Shown here in pieces: positions 43,104 through 52,465 of a stretch of 64,000 nt of DNA (the stretch's first letter is position 1; every line of letters begins with the position of its first letter). Source of the stretch: Bacteroidota bacterium (GTDB lineage Bacteria; Bacteroidota; Bacteroidia; UKL13-3); contig JAIXWD010000016.1 in assembly GCA_027482225.1 (NCBI GenBank), forward strand, positions 268,050-332,049. Direction: 5' to 3'. A model generated the notes under the pieces. The model was given only the letters and a program-made list of their open reading frames with translations. It ran no database searches and was not told the DNA's origin. The position numbers were made by a program, and so were the translations under genes.

Positions 43104-43844
43104 TTACTCAACATCGTCCAGGGTTTCGTTGGCCTGCCAAATGTAGGCCAGCAAACCAAATTCTTCCAACCCTTTTTTACCTACTTTATTATAGGGAATC
43201 CAAACAGCGGGCTCGTGTAGTAATACTTGTACTGCATTTTCATCAGGAAAGGTTTTATAATCAAAATAATGTAAACCAATTCCAATATACCCAGTGTAGT
43301 AATAAGTAATATTATTTTTGATACAAAATTGTAGTTTAAGTAAAATTAAAAACTTACCTAAACTATATTTTTTATAGTTGGGGTGATAAGCATTTAATAT
43401 GCCTGCTATGCTTTTTTCACCTTTATCAAAACATCCGAATGCAATCAACATATCACCATCGTATACCTTAATTACGAATGATTCAAATATGTTATTAGGG
43501 CTATCTCCATATAAATTATCATAAATAGATTGAGCATGTTCAAACGAAACATACTCTCGGTAAAGTGCGAATAATTCTTCCATTTCAGGAGTTATTTGCA
43601 AAGGCGTAATGGTGTAGCTAAAAGACTTATTTTGCCTTAAAATCTTATTATATGTAGAACTTAGTTTAACAGATGATACATCTGTGCGCAACCAAAATAC
43701 ATCATGTAAAGTACCAAGATATTCGATGTAAAAGGTTGTGAACAATTGTTGCCTGTAGCGATAATAACCTTTAGCCAAATAATTGTCTAAAATATTACCA
43801 GATACAGGTGCTACCAAAACCAAATCATCTTCGTTAATATACAT
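43104..43844 (-). CDS. Arginyl-tRNA--protein transferase-like (ATE/GNAT-type) protein
   Basis: This 246-aa protein resembles the C-terminal half of arginyl/leucyl-tRNA-protein transferases. Segments include LFALYREYVSFEHAQSIYDN, VYDGDMLIAFGCFDKGEKS, GILNAYHPNYKKYSLGKFL (acyl-CoA-transferase-like fold) and ITYYYTGYIG, then YFDYKTFPDENAVQVL. The N-terminal Cys-rich zinc region of Ate1 is absent. It may append an amino acid to proteins for degradation, or have another acyl-transfer role. No obvious partner genes are nearby, and the flanking genes are on opposite strands. Confidence 0.7.
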   Translation of the reverse strand: MYINEDDLVLVAPVSGNILDNYLAKGYYRYRQQLFTTFYIEYLGTLHDVFWLRTDVSSVKLSSTYNKILRQNKSFSYTITPLQITPEMEELFALYREYVSFEHAQSIYDNLYGDSPNNIFESFVIKVYDGDMLIAFGCFDKGEKSIAGILNAYHPNYKKYSLGKFLILLKLQFCIKNNITYYYTGYIGIGLHYFDYKTFPDENAVQVLLHEPAVWIPYNKVGKKGLEEFGLLAYIWQANETLDDVE

Positions 43845-44033
43845 ATTCTTATAGCAAAAATAACAAAATGTGTGGGATAAAGTGGTCAGTTTGAGTTTGA
43901 TTACAACAAATAGTTACTCAAGTGTAACTTGGGTTAAAGTCAAGCCATTAGTATTTTTTCTATTACTTTACACGACAAAAATTTTATCGTATTAAAAACA
44001 AATATTTTATTTTGGGTAACGCAATTTTAATCA

Positions 44034-44060
44034 CAAAAAAAGCCACCCTAAGGTAGCTTT
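44034..44060 (-). terminator. Terminator of the small lipoprotein gene
   Basis: On the minus strand a 9-bp stem (44052-44060 with 44039-44047, one G-T wobble, 4-base loop) is followed by a T-run. It lies 23 bp after the lipoprotein stop. Confidence 0.8.
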
Positions 44061-44082
44061 AAATGGTTTAAATATTGTTAAA

Positions 44083-44298
44083 TTACTTAACTGTAGAAGA
44101 GTCAGTAGTTAGAGAATCAACAGATGTTTTAGCTGTTTCATTTGGGTTGCCGTATTCACCAGCCTTGTTAACTGAATAATCAGATTTTTCTGATTTATAG
44201 AGTTCATTGCGCTCAAGAGTTTGCTTAGCTTCATCTTGTCCGTAGTGACAAGCTGTTAATAAAGTAATTACTAGGGTAGATGCTAATATTTTTTTCAT
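44083..44298 (-). CDS. Small lipoprotein of unknown function
   Basis: This 71-aa protein begins with a lipoprotein signal (MKKILASTLVITLLTAC, lipobox L-T-A-C, Cys at residue 17). The remaining 54 residues are polar and low in hydrophobic amino acids, rich in S, T, E, K and D, with no recognised fold. It should sit in the envelope as a lipid-anchored peptide. The tRNA-Leu gene ends 32 bp upstream on the same strand, so the gene may be read from the tRNA transcript. Confidence 0.8.
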   Translation of the reverse strand: MKKILASTLVITLLTACHYGQDEAKQTLERNELYKSEKSDYSVNKAGEYGNPNETAKTSVDSLTTDSSTVK

Positions 44299-44329
44299 TT
44301 TGATAATTAGTTTATCTTAAAAAAAAGAG

Positions 44330-44414
44330 TACCCGGGGCGGGACTTGAACCCGCACATCTTTAAAGGATACAGGATTTTAAGTCCTGCGTGTCTACCAAT
44401 TCCACCACCCGGGC
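44330..44414 (-). tRNA. tRNA-Leu(UAA)
   Basis: On the minus strand the 85-base gene folds as a class II tRNA: acceptor GCCCGGG with CCCGGGT (one G-U), the D-loop GGTAGAC region, anticodon stem CAGGA/TCCTG with loop CTTAAAA (anticodon UAA), a long variable arm, and the T-arm GCGGGTTCAAGTCCCGC. The discriminator base is A and CCA is not encoded. Anticodon and long variable arm together give Leu. Confidence 0.95.
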
Positions 44415-44431
44415 ATGTAAAGAACATTTCA

Positions 44432-44463
44432 AAAAAACCGGGTTTGAGTATTACTCAAACCCG
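44432..44463 (-). terminator. Terminator between tRNA-Gly and tRNA-Leu
   Basis: A perfect 11-bp stem (44439-44449 with 44453-44463, 3-base loop) is followed by T7 on the minus strand. It lies 10 bp after tRNA-Gly and 17 bp before tRNA-Leu. Confidence 0.82.
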
Positions 44464-44473
44464 AATATTTTAG

Positions 44474-44546
44474 AGCGAAAGACGAGGTTCGAACTCGCGA
44501 CCTCAACCTTGGCAAGGTTGCGCTCTACCAGCTGAGCTACTTTCGC
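44474..44546 (-). tRNA. tRNA-Gly(GCC)
   Basis: This 73-base gene on the minus strand has acceptor GCGAAAG with CTTTCGC, a D-arm TAGCTCAGCTGGTAGAGC, anticodon stem CAACC/GGTTG with loop TTGCCAA (anticodon GCC), a short variable loop, and the T-arm with GTTCGAAC. The discriminator base is U, as normal for bacterial tRNA-Gly. CCA is not encoded. Confidence 0.96.
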
Positions 44547-44705
44547 TTTTATTCAACGTTTCCGTTGATTAATGTGTTGCAAATATAGGCCTAATTTCTA
44601 TTCTGCAAACATTTTCGTAAAAAAAATAAGTTACTTTATTTAATTCCATTGATAAAAAGGCATTTATTTTAAATAAATGGAATTACACTGCATTTTACCT
44701 TGTGT

Positions 44706-47303
44706 TTATTTAAGCAGTTTCTTTATTTCATTCAATTTCATAAGTGCTTCAACTGGTGATATGGTATTTATATCTAACATCAATAAATCATCTTTTATTT
44801 GATCGAGTATAGGGTCATTTAATTGAAACATTGATAACTGTATAGGATTAACTTTAGGTGAACCAACTTTTTCCTCAGCTTGAGAACGCTGTCCCTCTAG
44901 TTCTTTTAAAATTACATTTGCTCTGTTTACTACTAATTGTGGCACTCCTGCCATTTTTGCTACATGAATACCAAAGCTGTGTTCACTTCCTCCTTGGGCC
45001 AATTTACGCAAGAAAATAATTTTATTGGTAGCTTCTTTAATCTCTATGTGGTAGTTTTTTATACCCACATTGTTTTTTTCAAGCTCATTTAATTCGTGGT
45101 AATGCGTAGCAAAAAGTGTTTTAGGTTTTGTTGGATGATGATTTAAAAACTCAGCAATAGCCCAAGCAATAGAGACACCATCATAAGTACTAGTACCACG
45201 CCCAATTTCATCCAAAAGAATTAAGCTGTTAATCGATAGGTTATTTAATATACTTGCTGTTTCGGTCATTTCAACCATAAACGTACTTTCTCCACTACTA
45301 ATATTATCACTTGCACCAACACGTGTAAATATTTTATCAACTAGTCCAATTTCGGCCATGCTTGATGGAACAAAACAACCTATTTGCGCCATTATAACAT
45401 TTATGGCTGTTTGTCGTAATAATGCTGATTTACCCGCCATATTAGGGCCTGTAAGGATAATTATTTGTTGTTGTTCGCGGTCTAAATAGATATCATTTGG
45501 GATGTAGCTTTCTCCAGGAGGAAGTTGTTGTTCAATAACTGGATGCCTTGCCCCTTTAAGTATAAGTTTATTACCTTCATTTATTTGTGGTTTGGTGTAA
45601 TGGAGTTTAACAGCTAGGTTGGCAAATGAAAATAAACAATCTAATTTTGCCAATAACATAGCGTTTTGTTGAATGATATTTACGTATTCACTAACATGAT
45701 TTACCAATTCGGTAAATAAGCGCTCTTCTATTGTGCTTATCTTTTCTTCGGCACCTAATATTTTTTCTTCATACTGTTTTAATTCTTCGGTAATGTATCG
45801 CTCTGCATTAGTTAAAGTCTGCTTTCTTATCCATTCTGGTGGTACTTTATCTTTATGCGTGTTGGTTACTTCCAAATAATATCCAAAAACATTATTAAAA
45901 GCTACTTTAAGTGAAGGAATACCTGTACGAACTTGTTCACTTTGCTGTATTTGTAATAAATAATCTTTACCGTGAAATGCAATTTTTCTAAGTTCATCTA
46001 ATTCTTCATGGATACCATCGTTAATTAGCTCACCTTTATTCAATAATGCAGGTGGGTCGGTTTTTAATGTTTTATCAATTGCCTCTATTGCCCAGTTGCA
46101 ATCATGCAGCAATTCGGCCATTTTTACTAATACAGATTTGCCACTATTAATTAATAAGTTTTTTATGGGTTGAATATGTTTAAGCGATCGATTGAGTTGT
46201 GCTAATTCTCTTGGATTTATTCTACGCATTGCAACTTTCGATACCATTCGTTCAATATCACCCAACTGTTTAAATTCATTAGTTGCATGGTCACATAAAT
46301 GGTTGTCATGAAATGCGGCATCAACAATCTCAAGCCTTTCTTCAATAAACTGTTTCTCTTTTAATGGCAGCACTACCCAACGTTTTAATAAACGAGCACC
46401 CATAGGTGTTACTGTAGAATCTAGAATATCTATTAGTGCCTTTCCATGCTCATGATTAGGTTGAAGTAGTTCTAAATTTCTGATGGTAAATCTATCAAGC
46501 CAGACATATTTCTCTTCATCTATGCGCGATAATGCTTGTATGTGCGAAAGCTCATTATGATGTGTTTCATTTAAATAATGGATACAAACTCCAGCTGCAA
46601 TAATCGCCATTTGCATTTCTTGCATACCAAAACCCTTTAAATTGGCTGTATTAAAATGGCCTATTAGTTTATCGTAAGCAAACTGGTGTTGAAAAATCCA
46701 TTCATCTAAGTAATAGGTATAGAATTTATCGCCTGTTAGTGCTTGAAAAGCTTTTAGCTGTTTTTTGTTAACAACAATTTCGGCAGGTTTTAGTCCTTGA
46801 ATAAGCTTTTCTATATATTCGGGTGAACCTTCACTCGCCATGAATTCACCCGTGCTTATATCAACAAAAGCTACACCTGCCTTCGTTCCATCCAAGTGAA
46901 CGGCACACAAGTAGTTATTGTATTTGTGATCTAGTATTTTATCGTTATATGAAACACCTGGTGTAACCAGTTCAGTAACACCACGCTTTACAATTTTTTT
47001 AGTAAGTTTAGGGTCTTCTAGTTGATCGCAAATGGCAACGCGTTGACCAGCTCTTACTAATTTAGGTAGGTATGTGTCAAGTGAATGGTGAGGAAACCCC
47101 GCCAATTCTATATGTGAAGCAGATCCATTTGCTCGTTTCGTGAGAACAATCCCAAGTATTTGAGCAGCCTTTATGGCATCTTCACCAAATGTTTCATAAA
47201 AATCGCCAACTCTAAAAAGTAATATTGCTCCAGGGTACTTTGCCTTTATATCAAGGTACTGCTTCATTAAGGGCGTTTCTTGTTGTGCTTCTTTTTTAGC
47301 CAT
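44706..47303 (-). CDS. mutS: DNA mismatch repair protein MutS
   Basis: Recognises mismatches and starts repair. The 865-aa protein has the mismatch-reading motif GDFYETFGEDA (about residues 32-42), connector and lever domains, a clamp region (about 450-560), and the ATPase with Walker A TGPNMAGKSALLRQ (about 627), the DEIGRGTSTYDG box, and LFATHYHELNEL. The C-terminal tail (VEALMKLNEIKKLLK) is the usual dimer end. It is transcribed alone, with a terminator on the other side of its start. Confidence 0.97.
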   Translation of the reverse strand: MAKKEAQQETPLMKQYLDIKAKYPGAILLFRVGDFYETFGEDAIKAAQILGIVLTKRANGSASHIELAGFPHHSLDTYLPKLVRAGQRVAICDQLEDPKLTKKIVKRGVTELVTPGVSYNDKILDHKYNNYLCAVHLDGTKAGVAFVDISTGEFMASEGSPEYIEKLIQGLKPAEIVVNKKQLKAFQALTGDKFYTYYLDEWIFQHQFAYDKLIGHFNTANLKGFGMQEMQMAIIAAGVCIHYLNETHHNELSHIQALSRIDEEKYVWLDRFTIRNLELLQPNHEHGKALIDILDSTVTPMGARLLKRWVVLPLKEKQFIEERLEIVDAAFHDNHLCDHATNEFKQLGDIERMVSKVAMRRINPRELAQLNRSLKHIQPIKNLLINSGKSVLVKMAELLHDCNWAIEAIDKTLKTDPPALLNKGELINDGIHEELDELRKIAFHGKDYLLQIQQSEQVRTGIPSLKVAFNNVFGYYLEVTNTHKDKVPPEWIRKQTLTNAERYITEELKQYEEKILGAEEKISTIEERLFTELVNHVSEYVNIIQQNAMLLAKLDCLFSFANLAVKLHYTKPQINEGNKLILKGARHPVIEQQLPPGESYIPNDIYLDREQQQIIILTGPNMAGKSALLRQTAINVIMAQIGCFVPSSMAEIGLVDKIFTRVGASDNISSGESTFMVEMTETASILNNLSINSLILLDEIGRGTSTYDGVSIAWAIAEFLNHHPTKPKTLFATHYHELNELEKNNVGIKNYHIEIKEATNKIIFLRKLAQGGSEHSFGIHVAKMAGVPQLVVNRANVILKELEGQRSQAEEKVGSPKVNPIQLSMFQLNDPILDQIKDDLLMLDINTISPVEALMKLNEIKKLLK

Positions 47304-47359
47304 AAATAATTATGGCAAAATACAACATATGAATAGCGGTGAGTACACATTTTGTAAAC

Positions 47360-47391
47360 AAAAAAGCCCAACTTTTTGGTTGGGCTTTTTT
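47360..47391. terminator. Terminator of the SPOR outer-membrane protein gene
   Basis: A perfect 13-bp stem (47360-47372 with 47379-47391, 6-base loop) has A-runs and T-runs on both sides. It lies 2 bp after the stop codon of the minus-strand gene and may work in both directions. Confidence 0.85.
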
Positions 47392-47392
47392 G

Positions 47393-48733
47393 TTATTTAG
47401 GGTCATAAATGTGCATCCAAGCTTGTCCGTTAAACTTGCTCATGTATAATCGAAGTTGCCTATTTGCTTCTTTTCTGTTGTCTCCATAGTAAACACAAAC
47501 ACGAACCATTTTCGATCGCTCACTGTCTTTAAATAATGCAGCTTGTAATCCTTGTTTACGCATCTTATTTCTGAATGGATACGCATATTTAGATCCAGCA
47601 TATGTTCCAACAATTATATTGTATTTACCCATTGGGCGAACAATACCATCTATATCATTAAGTAAAATCCCTTCCTTTGGCTGAGAACTAGGACTTACAG
47701 CCACTTTTATTGGAGTTGATATATCAGGATCTCCTTTAATGTCTGAATGTCTTCCAAATTTCTTGAATTCTGAAGTGTCGTTGGTTTCTGGAGTTGTGAT
47801 TACAACTACTGGATTTTTATCATCAATTTTTTGGTTATTGTTAGTGATGCTATCAATGTTAACAATCTTTATATCATTTGTTTTAGCAAAAATACTATCA
47901 GCATCTGAAGGGATTATTTCTTTTACAACTGATATTGTTGTATCAATTAGAGGCTTTTTAGACTCAGCAATTGGCTCGTCTCCTTGTTTTATATTATTCT
48001 GGAATGGAACAAACATGAGTTCTTCTATACCATCTAAATTAAACCAATCTAAGTGCTTTCTATTAGCACTAGCTCCTAAATTATAGCTAACACCAATATA
48101 TGCGTTAGTCATGCCATCGTAAACTTTGTCAGAATATGCTCCATCTAAATAATAAGTTTGTACTAATTTATATTCTGCTCCAAAACTTAAATCGAAACGA
48201 TTGCTTAAAAAGTACTTAAAATCTAATCCGAAATTATTAGCAATGAACCGAACATTTTTATTGTAGTTTTTGAATTGACCATCCACACGGTTAACCTCTA
48301 TATCAGGATACATATATCCGGCTCCTATAGATAGAAATGGATTCAGTCTATGAAAAAATTGGCCCAGATTCCTTAGTTTAAATACTCTTTCTAAATTTAA
48401 TAATCCACTACCTGAAAAATAATAATATGAAGCATTAAATTTGGTATAATTGGCAACATTATCTCTTGTTCCTGTTATAATATCAACTTGTTGGGATCCT
48501 TTAAGTGTACCTACACCTAGGGCTAATCTACCTGCAAGAAATCTACTTGGAGCTACCTTAAATCCAATTTCACTGTAACCACCCGCGGTACCTGTTATTG
48601 ATGTGTTTGGCATTGAAAAGCCTCCATTTACATCAACTGTAAAACGTGTATACTTGTATTGTGCATAAGCGTTTCCAAAGGAAAGCAGAAATAGTAGTAC
48701 TACCGTTACGATATTTTTGTAAAAGCTAATCAT
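47393..48733 (-). CDS. Outer-membrane beta-barrel protein with C-terminal SPOR domain (copy 1)
   Basis: This 446-aa exported protein has a signal peptide (FYKNIVTVVLLFLLSFGNAYA), a beta-barrel-like N-terminal half (about 25-220, for example FTVDVNGGFSMPNTSI and YIGVSYNLGA), a polar linker (about 235-350), and a SPOR-type end (about 365-446, MGKYNIIVGTYAGSKYAYPF, then GLQAALFKDSERS). SPOR domains bind denuded septal peptidoglycan, so it may tie the outer membrane to the cell wall. A similar protein is encoded at 49370-50701 with the trmH-like gene between. It is followed by a strong terminator. Confidence 0.82.
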   Translation of the reverse strand: MISFYKNIVTVVLLFLLSFGNAYAQYKYTRFTVDVNGGFSMPNTSITGTAGGYSEIGFKVAPSRFLAGRLALGVGTLKGSQQVDIITGTRDNVANYTKFNASYYYFSGSGLLNLERVFKLRNLGQFFHRLNPFLSIGAGYMYPDIEVNRVDGQFKNYNKNVRFIANNFGLDFKYFLSNRFDLSFGAEYKLVQTYYLDGAYSDKVYDGMTNAYIGVSYNLGASANRKHLDWFNLDGIEELMFVPFQNNIKQGDEPIAESKKPLIDTTISVVKEIIPSDADSIFAKTNDIKIVNIDSITNNNQKIDDKNPVVVITTPETNDTSEFKKFGRHSDIKGDPDISTPIKVAVSPSSQPKEGILLNDIDGIVRPMGKYNIIVGTYAGSKYAYPFRNKMRKQGLQAALFKDSERSKMVRVCVYYGDNRKEANRQLRLYMSKFNGQAWMHIYDPK

Positions 48734-48837
48734 AAGGATTTTGTGGCATTCACATTGTTATTTTGTACAAATATATGTATTAAATATAAAAATCATTTTA
48801 AATTTATTCAATCACAAAAAAATAATTATTTTGTAAC

Positions 48838-49377
48838 ATGGAATTAAGAAAATTATCACAAAGTGGATTAAATAGATTAAGTGTAGAGGATTATAAGTCA
48901 GTACCAAAACTCGATTATGATATTATTGCTGATAATATTAGAAGTGGTCAAAATATTGGATCGTTGTTTAGAACTGCGGATTCTTTTGCTGCTGATAACT
49001 TCTATTTATGTGGTATTTGCCCCACACCGCCCAATAAGGAAGTACTAAAAACCGCATTAGGAGCAACGGAGTCGGTAAAATGGTCTCATTTTGCTGATAC
49101 TGAAAATTTAATAAAGTATTTGAGGGAGGAGGGAATCAATGTTGTTGTAGTGGAACAAACAACTCATTCGGTTTTACTTCAAGATTTTATCCCAGATGTT
49201 AACAAAAAGTATGCTTTTGTTTTTGGTAATGAGGTAGATGGTGTTAGTGAATTATTCATAAAAAATGCCGATTTGTGTATTGAAATTCCACAAATCGGCA
49301 CTAAACATAGTTTAAACGTTTCTGTATGTGCCGGAATAGTTATGTGGCACATGTACAATTGCTTAAAAACTACTTAA
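48838..49377 (+). CDS. TrmH/SpoU family RNA methyltransferase
   Basis: This is a SPOUT-class 2'-O-ribose methyltransferase of 179 aa. The motifs are NIRSGQNIGSLFRTADSF (motif 1, with the catalytic Asn and Arg), VFGNEVDGVSE (motif 2) and IEIPQIGTKHSLNVSVCAGI (motif 3, knotted SAM site). There is no separate RNA-binding extension, so its target (tRNA or rRNA) is unclear. Its last 8 bp overlap the convergent SPOR gene. No good promoter is seen at the start. Confidence 0.9.
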   Translation: MELRKLSQSGLNRLSVEDYKSVPKLDYDIIADNIRSGQNIGSLFRTADSFAADNFYLCGICPTPPNKEVLKTALGATESVKWSHFADTENLIKYLREEGINVVVVEQTTHSVLLQDFIPDVNKKYAFVFGNEVDGVSELFIKNADLCIEIPQIGTKHSLNVSVCAGIVMWHMYNCLKTT

Positions 49378-50701
49378 TATAAACTCCTTTGCCAGTATTG
49401 ATGTCTAGCATCCATACGTCTTTAGAAACCGTAGATCTTAATTCTGTAACAATTTTAGCTGCTTCGAAATAATTATTACTGAAAATAACAATTCGCTTAT
49501 ATTGAGATTTTGCACTTCCAAGTATATGAGCATCCCATCCTTTATCGATGTATTTGTCGCGAGCAATTACTGCATTTTGATCCTGAACAAAAGAACCAAC
49601 CACAATAGCGTAGTTTTCTTTAACTTGACTTTGATCAATTGTTGCTACCTTAATTTTTGTGCCATCAGGTGCAGTGTATGAAAGCATTTTAGGATTTAAA
49701 GGATATCTGTTAGAAGTATCGTTTTGAATATTTGTTTTTGCGATAGGGGGTTGTGTGGTCGCATTAGATTTTGCATCTTTTTTACCTTTTGGTTTGTTTT
49801 TAGCAGTTAATGCTTCAGCTTGTTCCGCTTGTAAAGCGCTCATTTTATTTAATACATCGAGCATCAAATTCATTTTAGCGACAATTGTATCAACTTTTAT
49901 ATTTACTGTTTCAACTTTAGTGTCTACTACTTTAATTTCGTTTCTATATACGTCAGCCAAACTATCGTTTATACGTTTATTTGCCTCGCTTAAATTAAAC
50001 TCTAAATTTTCTAATAGTTGTTTGGTACCTTGATTATTCATAATAGGTAAATGAGCCCAATCAAGCAATTGTTTACGGTCTTCAGGTAAAATTTTGAATG
50101 CTAATCCAACATAAGTTAGCGCAAATTTATCATATTTGCCATCACCTCTAACATTGTCTATAGCTGTTGTTTGAGTGAAGTTAAAGTTAACTCCTCCCAT
50201 TAAATCTATCATTTCATTCACGTAATACTTCACATTTATTCCTAAATCATAAACGAAATAAGGCTTAGATGTTTTACCGTCTAGTGCTTTATCCTTATCA
50301 TAATAATACATCATGTAATTAGATCCTAAACTAAGGTATGCATTAAACCTACTCCACATTTCATTTCTTTCAGGTAAAAATGCTGTAATGTTGATATTTG
50401 CTTTACCACCAACTTGTGTGAAGCTATTTCTGAAATATCCACCTGATTTACTTCTTCCTGCCATTCCTCCTCCATTAGCCTCACCTGATAGTGAAAAATA
50501 TTTATTAAAGGAGTACCTGAGGCCTAAACCCCCAAATGGAGCGTTTGATGGACTTGATTCTGTTAAAATTGATGGTAGTCCACCTCTAAATTCGACACTC
50601 AATCGAGCTTGCTGTTGTGCATTGGTGTGGGTAGCTAATAATAACAAACATAGCATAAAACCTGAAAGTTGAGTTATTAAATAGCGCATTGTATTCTTCA
50701 T
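49370..50701 (-). CDS. Outer-membrane protein with C-terminal SPOR-like domain (copy 2)
   Basis: This 443-aa exported protein has a signal peptide (MRYLITQLSGFMLCLLLLATHTNA), a barrel-like N-terminal half (about 30-220) with an ILPEDRKQLLDWAHLPIMNN border, and a coiled-coil-like polar linker rich in V, D and K repeats (about 230-330). The SPOR-like end (about 360-443) has VKENYAIVVGSFVQDQNAVI and KRIVIFSNNYFEAAKIV. It resembles 47393-48733 in layout, so the two look like paralogues flanking the methyltransferase gene. Start context: M-K-N-T-M-R-Y-L; either Met may be used. A cell-wall link role is inferred. Confidence 0.8.
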   Translation of the reverse strand: MKNTMRYLITQLSGFMLCLLLLATHTNAQQQARLSVEFRGGLPSILTESSPSNAPFGGLGLRYSFNKYFSLSGEANGGGMAGRSKSGGYFRNSFTQVGGKANINITAFLPERNEMWSRFNAYLSLGSNYMMYYYDKDKALDGKTSKPYFVYDLGINVKYYVNEMIDLMGGVNFNFTQTTAIDNVRGDGKYDKFALTYVGLAFKILPEDRKQLLDWAHLPIMNNQGTKQLLENLEFNLSEANKRINDSLADVYRNEIKVVDTKVETVNIKVDTIVAKMNLMLDVLNKMSALQAEQAEALTAKNKPKGKKDAKSNATTQPPIAKTNIQNDTSNRYPLNPKMLSYTAPDGTKIKVATIDQSQVKENYAIVVGSFVQDQNAVIARDKYIDKGWDAHILGSAKSQYKRIVIFSNNYFEAAKIVTELRSTVSKDVWMLDINTGKGVYIK

Positions 50702-50851
50702 ACTTTTTTATTTGCTTTTAGTGGGAGTAATTCTTAATAAAATCAAAAATAATGTAAAAAAATCAAAGCACGCATAAAATCAATCACAGATTTGTTTAAA
50801 ATTTAATAAATTGGACACTCTAATGGCTTGAAATGCCTCATTTATTGGTTG

Positions 50852-52462
50852 TTAGCCTTTTTTAATTATAACATTAATATTATTCTGTGACAAAGATAAA
50901 TGCTCATAAATTAGGTGTATTAGATTATGAATTGACTCTGTTACACCATATGAAAGTACATTGAATATGCGTTCTTGCATTGTTCCATCTGTAAAATACT
51001 GCCCCTTTATTGTAGTATATTTATCAAATTGATGTTTGATTGTTTCTCTTTGCTTTTTGTCTAATTCACGATGTAAATGATTAAGTTTTGAACTCCAATC
51101 AGTTTTATATTTAATTAATTCGCTTCCAATTTTATTGTCTGTTTTCATGGCCGTATCTATAATTTGTTGCATACTCGATGCAATATCATCAATCAATTTA
51201 GCCTGTCCACCATCTTCGTTAAGTACTACAAGTTTTCGCTCAACAATAATATTCTCTGAAAACAAATCAGCTGCATTTAAACCTAATTTATAGAGTTGGT
51301 TGTAATGTTGTTCGTTTATTAGCATCACAAAATCACGGAGCGTTAGTATTGGGAAACAGATTTGATTATAGTCGAAAATAGGTTTAAGTTGAAGCCAATA
51401 GGCTATTTCACCAGGACCACCAACATAGCTTAAATTGGGAAGTATCAATTCTTGATACAATGGTCGCATAATTACATTCGGACTGTATTTTTCTGGATGA
51501 GTCTCAATATCAAGCTCTATTTCTTTATTGGTGAAGGTGATAGATGTTCCATCTACAAAAAATGTATTGTTTTGTTTTTTAATGAGCTTTCTACCTTCAT
51601 TACTTAAATAAAAGAAATTTACTTCGCGTCCATTAACCTGGGTTTTATATTTTTTTCGAAGTATATTATTGGTTTCGGTTAGTATGTTGAAGTTATTTTG
51701 CTCCAAAATATCTTTTTTAATGATTGGTGCAAATAGTTTTTTCAGAGGTTTACTATCTGCATCCAAAATAACTAACCCTTTGTCTTCAAAAAGCAAATGT
51801 GCTAGCTTACGAGTGGCTATACTAAGATTAGAGCTTGTTGCATAGCACTTAACCCATTCTTTCAATTGGTTCTTTGCATATTCGTTTTTAGCTAGGTCAA
51901 TTATTTCTTGGGCGAAAATTTCGAAATTTTCAAGTGTTAATCGACCAACTGGTTGTTCTTTACTATCAATATTCCAAATATGTTTGGTGTTGTTAATATA
52001 CAAATTATTTACTTCAGCAAAATCATGATCTTCACTTGCCATCCAAAATATAGGGATGAAATTTTTATCAGGATAATTTAGTTTAAGTTCTTCGCACCAT
52101 TTAATGGTACTTAATATTTTGTATACAAAATAAAGTGGGCCTGTAAATAAACAAAGTTGGTGGCCAGTAGTTACCGTATATGTATTTGGGCTAAGTAATA
52201 AATTGATGTTGTTTTCTACCCAAGTATATTTATGTGTTTTAATGTCTGCTTCAGCATATTGTTTCTTCAACTCATCCACCAAAATAGGTCTAAAACTGTT
52301 GTTGTAGTTCTTTTGCTCCATCATGGTTTTATAGGAAGCAATTTCAGGCCTGAAGTTGTAAAAATTAGTTAGGTTGTCCGAGTTATTTGCATAATCTATA
52401 ATAATCTTAGAAAACTGATTACTTTTATTGAAATTAACAGCTAAAGGACTATTACTATGCAT
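50852..52462 (-). CDS. bshC: Bacillithiol biosynthesis cysteine-adding enzyme BshC
   Basis: BshC joins cysteine to GlcN-malate in the last step of bacillithiol synthesis. The 536-aa protein has YTVTTGHQLCLFTGPLYFVY, FIPIFWMASEDHDFAEVNNL and a C-terminal coiled-coil region (about 430-500), the signature layout of BshC. This implies the cell uses bacillithiol as its low-molecular-weight thiol; bshA and bshB are not in the window. It lies 3 bp downstream of rimO and is the last gene of that run. Confidence 0.93.
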   Translation of the reverse strand: MHSNSPLAVNFNKSNQFSKIIIDYANNSDNLTNFYNFRPEIASYKTMMEQKNYNNSFRPILVDELKKQYAEADIKTHKYTWVENNINLLLSPNTYTVTTGHQLCLFTGPLYFVYKILSTIKWCEELKLNYPDKNFIPIFWMASEDHDFAEVNNLYINNTKHIWNIDSKEQPVGRLTLENFEIFAQEIIDLAKNEYAKNQLKEWVKCYATSSNLSIATRKLAHLLFEDKGLVILDADSKPLKKLFAPIIKKDILEQNNFNILTETNNILRKKYKTQVNGREVNFFYLSNEGRKLIKKQNNTFFVDGTSITFTNKEIELDIETHPEKYSPNVIMRPLYQELILPNLSYVGGPGEIAYWLQLKPIFDYNQICFPILTLRDFVMLINEQHYNQLYKLGLNAADLFSENIIVERKLVVLNEDGGQAKLIDDIASSMQQIIDTAMKTDNKIGSELIKYKTDWSSKLNHLHRELDKKQRETIKHQFDKYTTIKGQYFTDGTMQERIFNVLSYGVTESIHNLIHLIYEHLSLSQNNINVIIKKG

Positions 52463-52465
52463 GTA

